Assembly (NCBI GenBank): GCA_003576845.1
Contig: QEVJ01000002.1
Coordinates: 57,868-121,867, forward strand
Source of the DNA: Planctomycetota bacterium
GTDB taxonomy: Bacteria; Planctomycetota; Planctomycetia; Pirellulales; PLA5
Length of the DNA: 64,000 nt
Direction of reading: 5' to 3'
Each line of letters starts with the position of its first letter. Position 1 is the first letter of the stretch. This document shows positions 28,637 through 38,094 of this stretch, piece after piece. The notes below the pieces were generated by a model. The model did no database searches. It had not been told where the DNA came from and was given only the letters and a program-made list of their open reading frames with translations. A program made the position numbers and the translations under genes.

Positions 28637-29386
28637 ATGTTCAAGCGAAGTGTGTTGCTCGTCGGGGCGCTTGCGGCGGCCGTCGGCGTGCCCATGTTGC
28701 TTTCCGGCGGCGAAGGCGGCGGAGGACCGATGCTCTCCCGGCTTTGGAAGAGCATTGCCGGCGACGGCACACCGGCCGCGACCGCGCCTCCCGCGGGCAC
28801 GCCCAACCCGTTGAGCCGCTTGCCCCCACAGCCGCCCGGACAATCGCCGAACAGCCAGACGCCCTCCGGTCCGCTGCCGCCGGAAATGCTCGGACCCCGC
28901 ATCGACGGCCATCCCGTCATGGACATCGGCGAGGCGTTCCGCTTCGACGTGACGCCAGCCTGGATCGTCGGCCGCTGGGCCCGCGTGACGACCGTCGCCA
29001 GCGGCGCGAACATGCAGGGCTTTCGCATCCCGCTCGTCACCGGGCCGAGCGAGCACGACCTGGCCGGCTCGCTGACTTACTACTTCAACGCCAAAGACGA
29101 AGTCCAGCGGATTACGTTCGTCGGCACGACCGGCGACCCGACGGCGCTCGTCAATCTCGTGACGAAGCGGTTTCGCTTCGCCGCCGTGCAATCGGCGATG
29201 CCCAACGAATGGCTCTACCAGATTCGCTGGCACAACCAGCCGCGCAGCGAACTGCGGCTGCGATTGAGCGACGTGGTGCGAGCCGATGCGCCGTACAGGC
29301 GGTTCGATGTCGACCTGGAAATCAACCACCCGGACGTTCCGCCCAGCCGCCCGCTGACGGGCGGCTCGCCGCTCAAAGCCCGTTGA
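28637..29386 (+). CDS. Uncharacterised exported protein, planctomycete type
   Basis: This 249-residue protein has an N-terminal signal or anchor (SVLLVGALAAAVGVPMLLSG), then a Gly/Pro-rich linker (residues 25-85). A conserved-looking domain follows, with DIGEAFRFDVTPAWIVGRWARV, GSLTYYFNAKDEVQRITFVG and LVTKRFRFAAVQSA. The fold resembles small beta-rich lipoproteins, and I recall similar planctomycete-only proteins of unknown function. No catalytic motif is visible. It is probably located in the periplasm. Confidence 0.6.
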   Translation: MFKRSVLLVGALAAAVGVPMLLSGGEGGGGPMLSRLWKSIAGDGTPAATAPPAGTPNPLSRLPPQPPGQSPNSQTPSGPLPPEMLGPRIDGHPVMDIGEAFRFDVTPAWIVGRWARVTTVASGANMQGFRIPLVTGPSEHDLAGSLTYYFNAKDEVQRITFVGTTGDPTALVNLVTKRFRFAAVQSAMPNEWLYQIRWHNQPRSELRLRLSDVVRADAPYRRFDVDLEINHPDVPPSRPLTGGSPLKAR

Positions 29387-29438
29387 CGACCACGGAACGA
29401 CCGCGCCGGCAACGCGCCACGTTTGGGTCGACGGCTCG

Positions 29439-29732
29439 CTACGAGACTTTACCCAAAATGGCCTGCATTTGAACGCGGTCGAACGCCGCCATCGTCTGCG
29501 TGCGGACGTTCCCCTTGCGGACGAGGCTCAACTCGATCGCCACGGCCGTCTCGGCGTCCGGCGCGTCGAACACGATCGCGCCGTCGTAGCCGCCGAGCGT
29601 CCAAAACAACTCGCGGACCTTGCCGCCGTGCTGGGCGACGGACTTCTCGAACGCCGCCGCACGATCGAGCGTGTGCTCGATGGCTTCGGCGCCCTGTTGC
29701 GTGAACGTAATCAGCGAAAGGAATGTCGCCAT
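29439..29732 (-). CDS. GYD-domain protein
   Basis: This 97-residue protein has the GYD-family layout: FLSLITFTQQGAEAIEHTLD at the start, then GGKVRELFWTLGGYDGAIVF carrying the GxYD motif, and an alpha-beta C-terminal half. GYD proteins form small ferredoxin-like folds of unknown function. GAGGAG lies about 7 bases before its ATG. It follows the Rrf2 gene by 27 bases on the same strand, so the two are probably one unit that diverges from the nitrate operon. Confidence 0.8.
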   Translation of the reverse strand: MATFLSLITFTQQGAEAIEHTLDRAAAFEKSVAQHGGKVRELFWTLGGYDGAIVFDAPDAETAVAIELSLVRKGNVRTQTMAAFDRVQMQAILGKVS

Positions 29733-29759
29733 GATCGTTCTCCTCGAAAAGAAGCGTGA

Positions 29760-30332
29760 CTAGAGGTCCAGGCGCTTTCCAGTTTGACGCAAATCTGCGG
29801 CCGCCGGACCGCCGCGGCGCGGCGCGTCCGACGACCTCTCGCGACCGTCGTCTGCCGACACGCCGGCCAAGGCGCGGTCCCAAGCCTCGATCGCCTGCGC
29901 GAGCAGCTCGTCGATCGACACGGGCGGGCGTTCGTCGTTCGCATCCGGCGGCGTTCCCGCGAGTTCCGCAATGGTCGTGCGGTCGAGAACGAGCGTAACC
30001 ATCCGCCGAAGCAGTGCCAACCGGCGATACAAACACGGCCCGAGCGACTCGGACCGAAGCATGCGCCGATGCGCCGCGGAATCGACCGCGCCGACGACGT
30101 CGAGCACCGAAATGCTTCCAGCTTCTTTCGCTAGCCGAACGCCGCCGTGCGGTCCGCGAGAGGCGCCGATCAAGCGAGCCCGAGCCAGCGCCTGCAACAC
30201 CTTAGACAATGTTGCCAGTGGCGCCCCCGTCACCGCTGCGAGCCGCTCGGCCGTCCGGGGCCGCTCGGGATTGCGGGCCAGCGCGGTCAAGGCGGCGATC
30301 GCATATCGAACGCGAGAGGAAAGCATGTCCAC
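29760..30332 (-). CDS. Rrf2-family transcriptional regulator divergent from the nitrate operon
   Basis: This 190-residue protein has the Rrf2 winged helix: LSSRVRYAIAALTALARNPE, RTAERLAAVTGAPLATLSKV (recognition helix), and LIGASRGPHGGVRLAK (wing). Rrf2 members such as NsrR and IscR sense NO or Fe-S status through three Cys in the C-terminal half. Here only one Cys is seen in that area (ESLGPCLYRR), so a standard three-Cys cluster is unlikely. Its position opposite the narC promoter makes it a likely regulator of that operon. The Arg/Asp-rich C-terminal 35 residues are extra. Confidence 0.8.
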   Translation of the reverse strand: MDMLSSRVRYAIAALTALARNPERPRTAERLAAVTGAPLATLSKVLQALARARLIGASRGPHGGVRLAKEAGSISVLDVVGAVDSAAHRRMLRSESLGPCLYRRLALLRRMVTLVLDRTTIAELAGTPPDANDERPPVSIDELLAQAIEAWDRALAGVSADDGRERSSDAPRRGGPAAADLRQTGKRLDL

Positions 30333-30416
30333 CGCCCACGAGTCGTCGACGAATCAACCCGCCCCGCGAACGAAATCCCAGCCGTTTTCCGGGGCTTCGG
30401 AAAAAATGTTCAAACC

Positions 30417-30430
30417 GGATATTGACATCC
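30417..30430. promoter_or_regulatory. Small inverted repeat overlapping the narC -35 box (possible operator)
   Basis: GGAT, six bases, ATCC forms a palindrome that overlaps TTGACA of the promoter. A second palindrome, CCGAT/ATCGG with six bases between, lies near 30476. Either could be the Rrf2 binding site. Confidence 0.4.
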
Positions 30431-30449
30431 TGTTTCCGCCCAGTATATT
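30422..30449 (+). promoter_or_regulatory. Sigma-70-like promoter for the nar-act operon
   Basis: TTGACA (30422-30427), 16 bases, TATATT (30444-30449) is the closest match to consensus noticed in the window. It points to the diheme cytochrome gene 74 bases downstream. Confidence 0.65.
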
Positions 30450-30522
30450 CATTGTGGATAAAAGAGTCTAGTATCCGATTTAGATATCGGCGGAACGATC
30501 CGGCGGCTTTGGGAGCACGGTC

Positions 30523-31407
30523 ATGCGACGGCCCAAAAATCAGCAGAACGAGCCGAAAACCGCAATTCCACGCCCTCTGGCGGCGGCCGCCGCGGTGCTG
30601 GCATGGCTGTTCTCCTCGGCTTTCGCCCAGGCCCAAGACACGCCCGACTATTTCCGACAGAACTGTATGAATTGCCATACGATCGGCGGCGGGCGGCTTA
30701 CCGGACCGGACCTCAAAGACGTGACCAAACGTCAAACCCGCGACTGGCTGGCCAATTTCCTCACCAATCCCAAGGCCGTTCTCGACAGCGGCGATCCCTA
30801 CGCCCAAAAGATCTTCGAGGAATCCCGCCGCGTGCCCATGCCCATGGCCCCGGGCATGACCCGCGAACGGGCGGAAAAGCTCCTCGACCTGATCGAGGCC
30901 GAATCGAAGCTGCCCGAGTCGCAATTCAAGGGCCTACAGATTTCGACGGCGCCCTTCACGGCGGCCGACGTGCAAGCCGGCCGCGACATCTTCACCGGTC
31001 GCCAACGTCTCGCCTCCGGCGGCACGGCCTGCATCGCCTGTCATTCGATCCACGACATAGCGGCTCTTGGCGGCGGATTGCTCGGTCCCGATTTGACGAA
31101 CGTCTACGACCGGCTCAAAGGTCGCGCCTCGCTCAGCGCCTGGCTTGTCGCCCCCGGCACCGAAACCATGCAGCCGGCGTTTCGCAACCATCCGCTCAAA
31201 GCGGAGGAAATCCATTCGCTCGTCGCCTATTTCGAAGACGCCGCGCGCTATCGTCCCGCCGACCCGACGGGCGACCGCGTGACGTTCCTGCTGCTCGGTC
31301 TGTTCGGCGCTGCCGCGCTCTTGTTTGCGTTCGACGGCGCGTGGAAATGGCGGTTTCGCGGCGTCCGCCGCCCCTTGGTCGACGCTGCCCACAAGCGAGG
31401 TGCGTGA
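30523..31407 (+). CDS. narC: Membrane-anchored diheme cytochrome c (NarC-like)
   Basis: This 294-residue protein has an N-terminal export segment ([20 protein letters not shown]) and two c-type heme sites, CMNCH near residue 48 and CIACH near 168. Each is followed by a cytochrome c fold with a possible Met ligand ([14 protein letters not shown]). A C-terminal helix ([16 protein letters not shown]) anchors it. Its place directly before narG recalls the Thermus nar operon, in which a diheme NarC links the quinone pool or complex III to nitrate reductase. The stop overlaps the narG ATG. The name is by analogy. Confidence 0.8.
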   Translation: MRRPKNQQNEPKTAIPRPLAAAAAVLAWLFSSAFAQAQDTPDYFRQNCMNCHTIGGGRLTGPDLKDVTKRQTRDWLANFLTNPKAVLDSGDPYAQKIFEESRRVPMPMAPGMTRERAEKLLDLIEAESKLPESQFKGLQISTAPFTAADVQAGRDIFTGRQRLASGGTACIACHSIHDIAALGGGLLGPDLTNVYDRLKGRASLSAWLVAPGTETMQPAFRNHPLKAEEIHSLVAYFEDAARYRPADPTGDRVTFLLLGLFGAAALLFAFDGAWKWRFRGVRRPLVDAAHKRGA

Positions 31408-34400
31408 TGAGCGTGCTCGATGCGATTGCCTGGATCAAAGACGAATGCGACCCGCGCCAGCGGAGCTGGGAAGAGTTCTACCGCAACCGCTGGCAGTACG
31501 ACAAAATCGTCCGCAGCACACACGGCGTGAACTGCACCGGCGGTTGCACCTGGCAAATCCACGTCAAGGACGGCATCGTCACGTGGGAAATGCAGGGACT
31601 CGACTATCCCGCGCTCGAATCGGGCATTCCGCCTTATGAACCCCGCGGCTGCCAGCGCGGCATCTCGTATAGCTGGTATCTCTACAGCCCGCTGCGGGTG
31701 AAGTATCCCTACATTCGCGGCGCGCTCCTCGATTTATGGCGTCGCGCTCGGGCCAACCACGACGACCCCGTAGAAGCCTGGAAGAGCCTCGTCGAGGACG
31801 AAACGTCGCGGCAACGTTGGCAACGCGCTCGCGGCAAGGGCGGCCTGCGGCGGGCCGATTGGGACACGGTGCTCGAAATCATCGCCGCCTCACTCATTCA
31901 CACGATTAAAACCAAAGGCCCCGATCGCATCGCCGGGTTCTCGCCGATTCCGGCGATGTCGATGATCAGCTATGCCGCCGGCGCCCGGCTCATGCAACTG
32001 CTCGGCGGAATCTCGCTGTCGTTCTACGACTGGTACTGCGACTTGCCGACCGCTTCGCCGGAAACCTGGGGCGAGCAGACCGACGTCGCCGAGAGCGCCG
32101 ACTGGTACAACGCAAAGCTGCTGGCGGTCATGGGCGCGAACTTGAACATGACCCGCACGCCGGACGTCCACTTCGCCTGCGAAGCGCGGCACAACGGCAC
32201 GAAGATGTGGGTCTTCTCGCCCGACTTCAGCCAGGTGTCCAAGTACGCCGACGAATGGGTCGCCGTCAACGCAGGGCAAGACGGCGCGTGGTGGATGGCC
32301 GTCAACCACGTCCTACTCACCGAGTTCCACTATCAGAAGCCGACCGAATCGTTCCTTGCATACACGAAGAAGTTCACCGACGCGCCGTATCTCGTCGAAC
32401 TCGTCGAGCAGTACGGCAAGCTGCGGCCCGGCCAATTATTGCGGGCGAATCGCCTCAAGCCCTACGCGGCCGAAGAGCACGGCGACTGGAAATTCTTGAT
32501 GTGGGACGACGCTGCGAATCGCCCCAAGATGCCCTTGGGCAGCGTCGGACACCGCTGGGGCGCGGCCAAAGGCCAATGGAACCTCCTCCTCAAGGACGGC
32601 GTCGACGGCAGCGACATCGACCCGCGGCTTACCTTCCTGTCCGACAACGATGGCGTCGCAGAGGTCGATCTCGACGACTTCGCCGGCGGCAAATCGCACG
32701 CTCGCGGCGTGCCCGTCAAGAAGATCGCGACCGGGGACGGCAAGACCGTTACGGTGACGACGGTGTACGACTTGCTCATGGCCCAATACGGCGTGAACCG
32801 CGGTCTCGCCGGCGATTATGCGACGAGTTACGACGACGCCGACAAGCCCTACACGCCCGCCTGGTCCGAGCTTTACACGGGCATCAGTCGCAACGTGCTG
32901 ATCCGCTTCGCCCGCGAATGGGCCCGAACCGCGGAGCTCACCGGCGGCAAATGCACGATCATCATCGGGGCGGGCATCAACCACTGGTATCACGCCAACC
33001 TCATGTACCGCGCGGGCATCCACGCCCTGATGTTCTGCGGCTGCGTCGGCAAGAACGGTGGCGGACTCGCTCACTACGTCGGCCAGGAAAAGCTCGCTCC
33101 GATGGAGTCCTGGTCGTCGATTGCACTCGCCAAAGACTGGTATCCGCCCTCGCGCCTGCAAAACGCGCCGAGTTGGCACTACGTTCATTCCGATCAGTGG
33201 CGGTACGAGAAAAACTTCACCGACTACCACACCGTTCCCAAGAACGCGGCGACGAACTCCACGGCCCAAGGCCACACGATGGACATGCAGGTCCGCGCGG
33301 TGCGGATGGGCTGGTTGCCGTTCTATCCGCAGTTTCCCGAAAGCCCGATCGCCACGGTGCAAGAAGCCCGCGCCGCCGGTGCGCAAACCGAAGACGATAT
33401 CTCCAAACACGTCGCCAAGCGGCTCAAGGAGCGCGATCTCAAGTTCTCCGTCGAAGACCCCGACGCCGCCGACAACTGGCCGCGCGTGTGGTTCATCTGG
33501 CGAGGCAACGCGCTCATGTCGAGCGCCAAGGGGCACGAGTATTTTCTCAAGCACTATCTCGGCACGCACACGAATCTCGTCGCCGAAGATCTCGCCGCCG
33601 ATTCGGTCCGCGACGTCGCCTGGCACGCCAAAGCGCCCGAAGGCAAGCTCGACCTCGTCGTCGACTTGAACTTCCGCATGGACACGTCCGCCCTTTACAG
33701 CGACATCATCCTGCCGGCCGCCACGTGGTACGAAAAGGCCGACCTCAACTCGACCGACATGCACAGCTTCATTCACCCGCTCGCGCCGGCCGTGCCACCG
33801 TGTTGGGAATCGAAGAGCGATTGGCAAATCTTTCAGGCCGTGGCCAAACGGTTCTCGAAGCTGGCCGAAAAGCACTTTCCCGAGCCGGTCGAAGACCTCG
33901 TCGCGGCGCCGCTGGCGCACGATTCGCCGGCCGAAGTGGCTCAGCCCGACTTAAAACAGTGGATCGACGGCGAAATCGACGCGATTCCCGGCAAAACCAT
34001 GCCGGCCTTCAAGGTCGTGCGCCGCGACTACAAGAACCTCTACAAGCAGTTCATCTCCTACGGTCCGCAGGTCGTCAAGAACGGTCTCGGCGCGCACGGG
34101 ACGTCGTACAAGGTCGACGACGTATACGCCGAGACGCTCCGCACGAAGCGCACCGAGACCTGGGGCGGCGGGACGTATCCTTCGCTCGCCCGCGACGAGG
34201 ACGCCTGCAACATCGTGCTCGCCTTTGCGACCGTAACCAACGGCGAGTTGGCGTATCGCTCGTATCAGAACATGGAATCCAAGACGGGCGTGCCGCTCGT
34301 CCATCTGGCCGAGAAGAACCGCGGCGTCCGCGTCGACTTTCAGGCATTGCAGTGCCGCCCGCAGCGATTCATCAACAGTCCGATGTGGTCCGGCCTGATC

Positions 34401-35051
34401 GAAAACGGCCGGGCCTACTCCCCGTTCACCTACAACGTCGAGACCGATGTCCCCTGGCGCACGCTCACGGGCCGGCAGCACTTTTATCTCGATCATCCGA
34501 TTTATCTCGACTTCGGCGAGCATCTGCCGACGTATAAACCGAAGCCGCTACCGGCGCAGTATGCCGATCTCAAGTTCACCGAGGAAGTCGGCGAGTCGCT
34601 GATGCTCAACTACCTCACGCCGCACGGCAAGTGGCACATCCACTCGACCTACGGCGACAACCAGCGAATGACCACGCTCTCCCGCGGCGTCGAGCCGCTC
34701 TGGCTCAGCGAGCAAGATGCCGAATGCCTGGGCATCGTCGACAACGATTGGGTCGAGGTGTTCAACGACCACGGCGTCGTCGTGACCCGGGCGGTGGTCA
34801 GCCGCCGAATTCCGCCGGGCATTTGCATCCAATACCACTCGCCGGAGCGAACCTACAGCGTGCCTCGCTCGCCGCTGCGAGGCAAACGCCGCGCCGGCGG
34901 CCACAACAGCCTGATCCGAGCCCGGCTCAAACCCAACTTTATGATCGGCGGCTACGGCCAATTCACCTACCACTTCAACTACTGGGGTCCGATCGGCTGT
35001 AACCGTGATACGCACATTCTCGTTCGTAAATGTCCCGAAGTGCAGTTCTAG
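31407..35051 (+). CDS. narG: Respiratory nitrate reductase alpha subunit
   Basis: This protein of about 1214 residues is the Mo-bis-MGD catalytic subunit. The FS0 cluster ligands are His39, Cys43, Cys47 ([11 protein letters not shown]) and Cys82 (RGCQRG), as in NarG with its His ligand. The segment [20 protein letters not shown] contains the Mo-ligand Asp region, and [20 protein letters not shown] and RTPDVHF match the family. There is no Tat signal, so a cytoplasmic location is expected. ATG 31407 overlaps the narC stop. The cofactor would need MobB, encoded at the start of the window. A nitrite-oxidising role is possible in the superfamily but less supported. Confidence 0.93.
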   Translation: MSVLDAIAWIKDECDPRQRSWEEFYRNRWQYDKIVRSTHGVNCTGGCTWQIHVKDGIVTWEMQGLDYPALESGIPPYEPRGCQRGISYSWYLYSPLRVKYPYIRGALLDLWRRARANHDDPVEAWKSLVEDETSRQRWQRARGKGGLRRADWDTVLEIIAASLIHTIKTKGPDRIAGFSPIPAMSMISYAAGARLMQLLGGISLSFYDWYCDLPTASPETWGEQTDVAESADWYNAKLLAVMGANLNMTRTPDVHFACEARHNGTKMWVFSPDFSQVSKYADEWVAVNAGQDGAWWMAVNHVLLTEFHYQKPTESFLAYTKKFTDAPYLVELVEQYGKLRPGQLLRANRLKPYAAEEHGDWKFLMWDDAANRPKMPLGSVGHRWGAAKGQWNLLLKDGVDGSDIDPRLTFLSDNDGVAEVDLDDFAGGKSHARGVPVKKIATGDGKTVTVTTVYDLLMAQYGVNRGLAGDYATSYDDADKPYTPAWSELYTGISRNVLIRFAREWARTAELTGGKCTIIIGAGINHWYHANLMYRAGIHALMFCGCVGKNGGGLAHYVGQEKLAPMESWSSIALAKDWYPPSRLQNAPSWHYVHSDQWRYEKNFTDYHTVPKNAATNSTAQGHTMDMQVRAVRMGWLPFYPQFPESPIATVQEARAAGAQTEDDISKHVAKRLKERDLKFSVEDPDAADNWPRVWFIWRGNALMSSAKGHEYFLKHYLGTHTNLVAEDLAADSVRDVAWHAKAPEGKLDLVVDLNFRMDTSALYSDIILPAATWYEKADLNSTDMHSFIHPLAPAVPPCWESKSDWQIFQAVAKRFSKLAEKHFPEPVEDLVAAPLAHDSPAEVAQPDLKQWIDGEIDAIPGKTMPAFKVVRRDYKNLYKQFISYGPQVVKNGLGAHGTSYKVDDVYAETLRTKRTETWGGGTYPSLARDEDACNIVLAFATVTNGELAYRSYQNMESKTGVPLVHLAEKNRGVRVDFQALQCRPQRFINSPMWSGLIENGRAYSPFTYNVETDVPWRTLTGRQHFYLDHPIYLDFGEHLPTYKPKPLPAQYADLKFTEEVGESLMLNYLTPHGKWHIHSTYGDNQRMTTLSRGVEPLWLSEQDAECLGIVDNDWVEVFNDHGVVVTRAVVSRRIPPGICIQYHSPERTYSVPRSPLRGKRRAGGHNSLIRARLKPNFMIGGYGQFTYHFNYWGPIGCNRDTHILVRKCPEVQF

Positions 35052-35055
35052 AAGG

Positions 35056-35160
35056 GAATGAAAAGGAAAAATGCAAAATGAAGAATGAAAAGTGCAGGAG
35101 CCACGGGGTAGGCGATTCCGTGAACCTCATTTTGCATTTTTCATTTTGACTTTTGCATTC
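35056..35160. repeat. Inverted repeat (AAAAATGCAAAATGA family) inside the nar operon
   Basis: Perfect 15-base arms at 35067-35081 and 35127-35141 lie in the 147-base narG-narH gap. The flanks add more copies of the words GAATGAAAA and TTTTGCATT. It is the largest gap in an otherwise tight operon and may set the narG to narH expression ratio. Confidence 0.75.
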
Positions 35161-35198
35161 CTCTCCGTGTTACGAAGGCTACCTGAAAAGGCCCACCC

Positions 35199-36689
35199 AT
35201 GAACGTCCGCTCTCAAATCGCGATGGTGTTCCACCTCGACAAGTGCATCGGGTGTCACACGTGCAGCATCGCCTGCAAAAACGTGTGGACCGACCGCAAG
35301 GGGACGGAATACATGTGGTGGAACAACGTCGAAACCAAGCCGGGCACGGGCTATCCGACCAAGTGGGAAGACCAGGAGAAGTACAAGGGCGGCTGGGAGA
35401 AGAAGGGCGACGACTTGCAAATTCGCTCTACCGGAAAGGCGAAGGTGGTGCCGAATATCTTCCACAACCCGCACATGCCAAGCATGGACGACTATTACGA
35501 GCCGTGGACCTACGACTATCAGAACCTGTTCAACGCGCCCGAGAGCGACGATCAACCGACCGCTCGGCCCGTGTCGATGGTCACCGGCGAGGAAATCGCC
35601 GTCGAAGCCGGACCGAACTGGGACGACGATCTCGGCGGCTCGTCGATTTACGCCGCCAACGACGCGAACCTCGAAGGTCTCAGCGAGCAGCAGCGGCTGC
35701 AACTCTCCAGCGTGGAACAATTGGTATTCTTCTACCTGCCGCGGATTTGCAATCACTGTCTCAACCCGTGTTGCGTCGCCGCTTGTCCCTCCGGCGCCCT
35801 GTATAAACGCGGCGAAGACGGCATCGTCCTCATCGACCAGCAGCGTTGCCGCGCGTGGCGAGCCTGCGTTGCCGCGTGCCCCTACAAGAAGGTCTATTAC
35901 AACTGGTTCACCGGCAAGTCGGAGAAGTGCATCCTCTGCTTCCCGCGGCTTGAAACGGGCCAGGCCCCGGCATGTTTTCACTCCTGCGTGGGCCGAATTC
36001 GCTATCTCGGCGTCGTGCTCTACGACGCCGACCGCCTGGAAGAGGTCGCCAAGCTGCCCAACGACGAACTCATCGAAGGCCAGCGTTCCGTGATTCTCGA
36101 TCCCAACGATCCGGCCGTGATCCGCGCGGCCCGCGAAAACGGCATTCAAGACGGCGTGATCGAGTCCGCGCAGAAATCGCCCGTCTATCAGATGGTCAAG
36201 GTCTGGAAGATCGCCCTGCCGCCGCACATCGAATATCGCACGCTGCCGATGCTCTTTTACGTGCCGCCGCTCGCGCCGGTTCAAGCCAACAAGACGAACG
36301 ACACGATCGACCACGTCAGCGAAAACCTGTTTCACGATATCGACCAGGCCCGCGTGCCCATGCGGTACTTCGCCAACTTGTTCGGCGCGGGCAACGAAGG
36401 CCCGGTCCGCTATGCCCTGGCCAAGCAGAAGGCCGTTCGCTGGCACCGCCGGGCGATCACCGTCGGCGACGTCGACCGGGCCACGGCGGACCGCATGTTG
36501 CGCGAAGCCGATTGCACCGCCGAAGAAGCCGAGGCGATCTATCAACTCACGTCGCTCTGCACCTTCGAGGACCGGTTCGTGATTCCACCCATGTATCGCG
36601 AACAGGCGGTCGAAATGCTCAAAGATCCCCACGAGCATCGGCAAAGCGTCGGATTTGGATTCTCGGCCGGGCCGAAGCGAGGTCTGTGA
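35199..36689 (+). CDS. narH: Nitrate reductase beta subunit (Fe-S)
   Basis: This 496-residue subunit carries electrons from NarI to NarG through four clusters. The first ferredoxin motif is CIGCHTCSIAC (Cys16-26). Further sets are CNHCLNPCCVAACPSGAL, CRAWRACVAACPYKK (the Trp that marks the 3Fe-4S cluster of NarH) and CILCFPRLETGQAPACFHSC. Sequence such as EYMWWNNVETKPGTGYP and PPLAPV is typical. Length is normal. The stop overlaps the narJ start by one base. Confidence 0.95.
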   Translation: MNVRSQIAMVFHLDKCIGCHTCSIACKNVWTDRKGTEYMWWNNVETKPGTGYPTKWEDQEKYKGGWEKKGDDLQIRSTGKAKVVPNIFHNPHMPSMDDYYEPWTYDYQNLFNAPESDDQPTARPVSMVTGEEIAVEAGPNWDDDLGGSSIYAANDANLEGLSEQQRLQLSSVEQLVFFYLPRICNHCLNPCCVAACPSGALYKRGEDGIVLIDQQRCRAWRACVAACPYKKVYYNWFTGKSEKCILCFPRLETGQAPACFHSCVGRIRYLGVVLYDADRLEEVAKLPNDELIEGQRSVILDPNDPAVIRAARENGIQDGVIESAQKSPVYQMVKVWKIALPPHIEYRTLPMLFYVPPLAPVQANKTNDTIDHVSENLFHDIDQARVPMRYFANLFGAGNEGPVRYALAKQKAVRWHRRAITVGDVDRATADRMLREADCTAEEAEAIYQLTSLCTFEDRFVIPPMYREQAVEMLKDPHEHRQSVGFGFSAGPKRGL

Positions 36690-37390
36690 TGAATAAGGCT
36701 CTCCAAACGCGATTCGACGCCATCGGCCGGCTATTCCGCTATCCGACGGAAGGCTATCCGGCGCTGGCACGGGAGCTGGCGAAGTCACTGTGTACCGGCA
36801 GCAGCCGCGCGGCGGAACCCATGGCGCGGTTTGCCGACTATGTCGCGAGCATTCCGCCGCACGAGTTGGAAGAAACGTTCACGCGGACGTTCGACCTCAA
36901 TCCGGCGTGCGCAGCCGAAATCGGCTGGCACTTGTTCGGCGAGGAATACCTGCGGGGCCTGTTCATGGTTCGCATTCGCGCCGAGATGCGCGAACGCGGC
37001 CTGGAAGAGTCGGGCGAACTGCCCGACCACGTCGTCCACGTGCTCGCCGTGCTCGCGGCGATGGAACCGAAGCCGGCCCGCGAGTTTGCCAGGGCTTGCG
37101 TCTGTCCGGCCGTGGGCAAGATGCAACGAGCGCTCGCCGAGGGCGATCCGCCGTTTCGCCCGCTCGTCGACGCGCTCGCGGCCATGCTGCTCGAAGCGTT
37201 CGATCTGTCGGCCGACGCGCTCGAAGCCGAAGAGGGCGACACCGCGGCGTTCATCGGTTCGGATCCGTTGCACGCGCCGGCGTGCGGCATGGGCGGTTGT
37301 TGCCCCGCGCCGGAAACCGTTGCGCTCGAACTGCCGCGGAGCGAACCGGCACCCGCCTCCGACCGCACGACCAAGGAGCACGTGTCATGA
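36689..37390 (+). CDS. narJ: Nitrate reductase assembly chaperone NarJ (TorD family)
   Basis: This 233-residue helical chaperone has the NarJ pattern: LFRYPTEGYPALARELA at the start, ELEETFTRTFDLNPACAAEI with the conserved FD, and GWHLFGEEYLRGLFMVRIR. The family inserts the Mo cofactor and holds NarGH until NarI binds. The C-terminus has a small Cys-rich tail (ACGMGGCCPAP), which is less usual and may bind a metal. ATG overlaps the narH stop, and its own stop overlaps the narI ATG. Confidence 0.9.
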   Translation: MNKALQTRFDAIGRLFRYPTEGYPALARELAKSLCTGSSRAAEPMARFADYVASIPPHELEETFTRTFDLNPACAAEIGWHLFGEEYLRGLFMVRIRAEMRERGLEESGELPDHVVHVLAVLAAMEPKPAREFARACVCPAVGKMQRALAEGDPPFRPLVDALAAMLLEAFDLSADALEAEEGDTAAFIGSDPLHAPACGMGGCCPAPETVALELPRSEPAPASDRTTKEHVS

Positions 37391-38088
37391 CCGGCCGTTA
37401 CCTCGACCAACTGCTGTTCGTCGCGCTGCCCTATGTGGCGCTGTTCACGTTCTTCTTGATGACGATCTATCGCTACCGCGCGCAGTCGTTCTCCTATTCC
37501 AGCCTGTCGAGCCAGTTTCTCGAAAACAAGCAGCATTTCTGGGCGGTCGTGCCGTTTCACTACGCCGTGCTCGTGGTGACCGCGGGGCACCTCGTCGCAC
37601 TGTTCGTGCCGCGGAGCATCCTCGCGTGGAACAGCCATCCGCTGCGGCTGTACATCCTCGAGGTGTCGGCGCTTGCCTGCGGCTTGCTAACGTTGATCGG
37701 CCTGGTCGGCATCGTCTGGCGACGATTCACGACGTCGAAGGTCCGCCGCATCACGACCATCACCGACTGGATCATCTACGCGATTCTGCTGTTGCAGGTG
37801 GCCAGCGGCGTCGGCATCGCCCTGTTGCTTCCCTGGGGTTCATCGTGGTTCGCCACGAACCTTTCGCCCTATCTGTGGTCGATCTTCACGCTCGCGCCCG
37901 ACGTCAGCTACATCGCCGCGATGCCCGTGCTGGTGAAGTTTCATATCGCGTTCGCGTTCGTCACGGTCGGATTCTTCCCGTTCACGCGGCTCGTTCACAT
38001 TCTCGTGATTCCCAATCCGTACCTGTGGCGCAAGCCGCAGGTCGTCCGCTGGTATCGCAACGGCAAGGACGCCTCGCGAGCAGGATGA
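37387..38088 (+). CDS. narI: Nitrate reductase gamma subunit (cytochrome b)
   Basis: This 233-residue protein has about five membrane helices and accepts electrons from quinol through two b-type hemes. Candidate heme His residues lie in VPFHYAVLVVTAGHLV in the second helix and in VKFHIAFAFV and TRLVHILVIP near the C-terminus, matching the NarI pattern. It anchors NarGH to the inner face of the membrane. Overlapping start and stop codons with narJ imply translational coupling. Confidence 0.93.
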   Translation: MTGRYLDQLLFVALPYVALFTFFLMTIYRYRAQSFSYSSLSSQFLENKQHFWAVVPFHYAVLVVTAGHLVALFVPRSILAWNSHPLRLYILEVSALACGLLTLIGLVGIVWRRFTTSKVRRITTITDWIIYAILLLQVASGVGIALLLPWGSSWFATNLSPYLWSIFTLAPDVSYIAAMPVLVKFHIAFAFVTVGFFPFTRLVHILVIPNPYLWRKPQVVRWYRNGKDASRAG

Positions 38089-38094
38089 TGCGTT

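Noticed and set aside
32207..34537. Long open frames overlapping narG on both strands
   Set aside because: They are Arg-rich shadows of the narG codons.
31407..36689. Reading narGH as nitrite oxidoreductase
   Set aside because: narJ, narI and two NarK transporters follow, and NarG lacks an export signal, so respiratory nitrate reduction is the simpler reading; not fully excluded.
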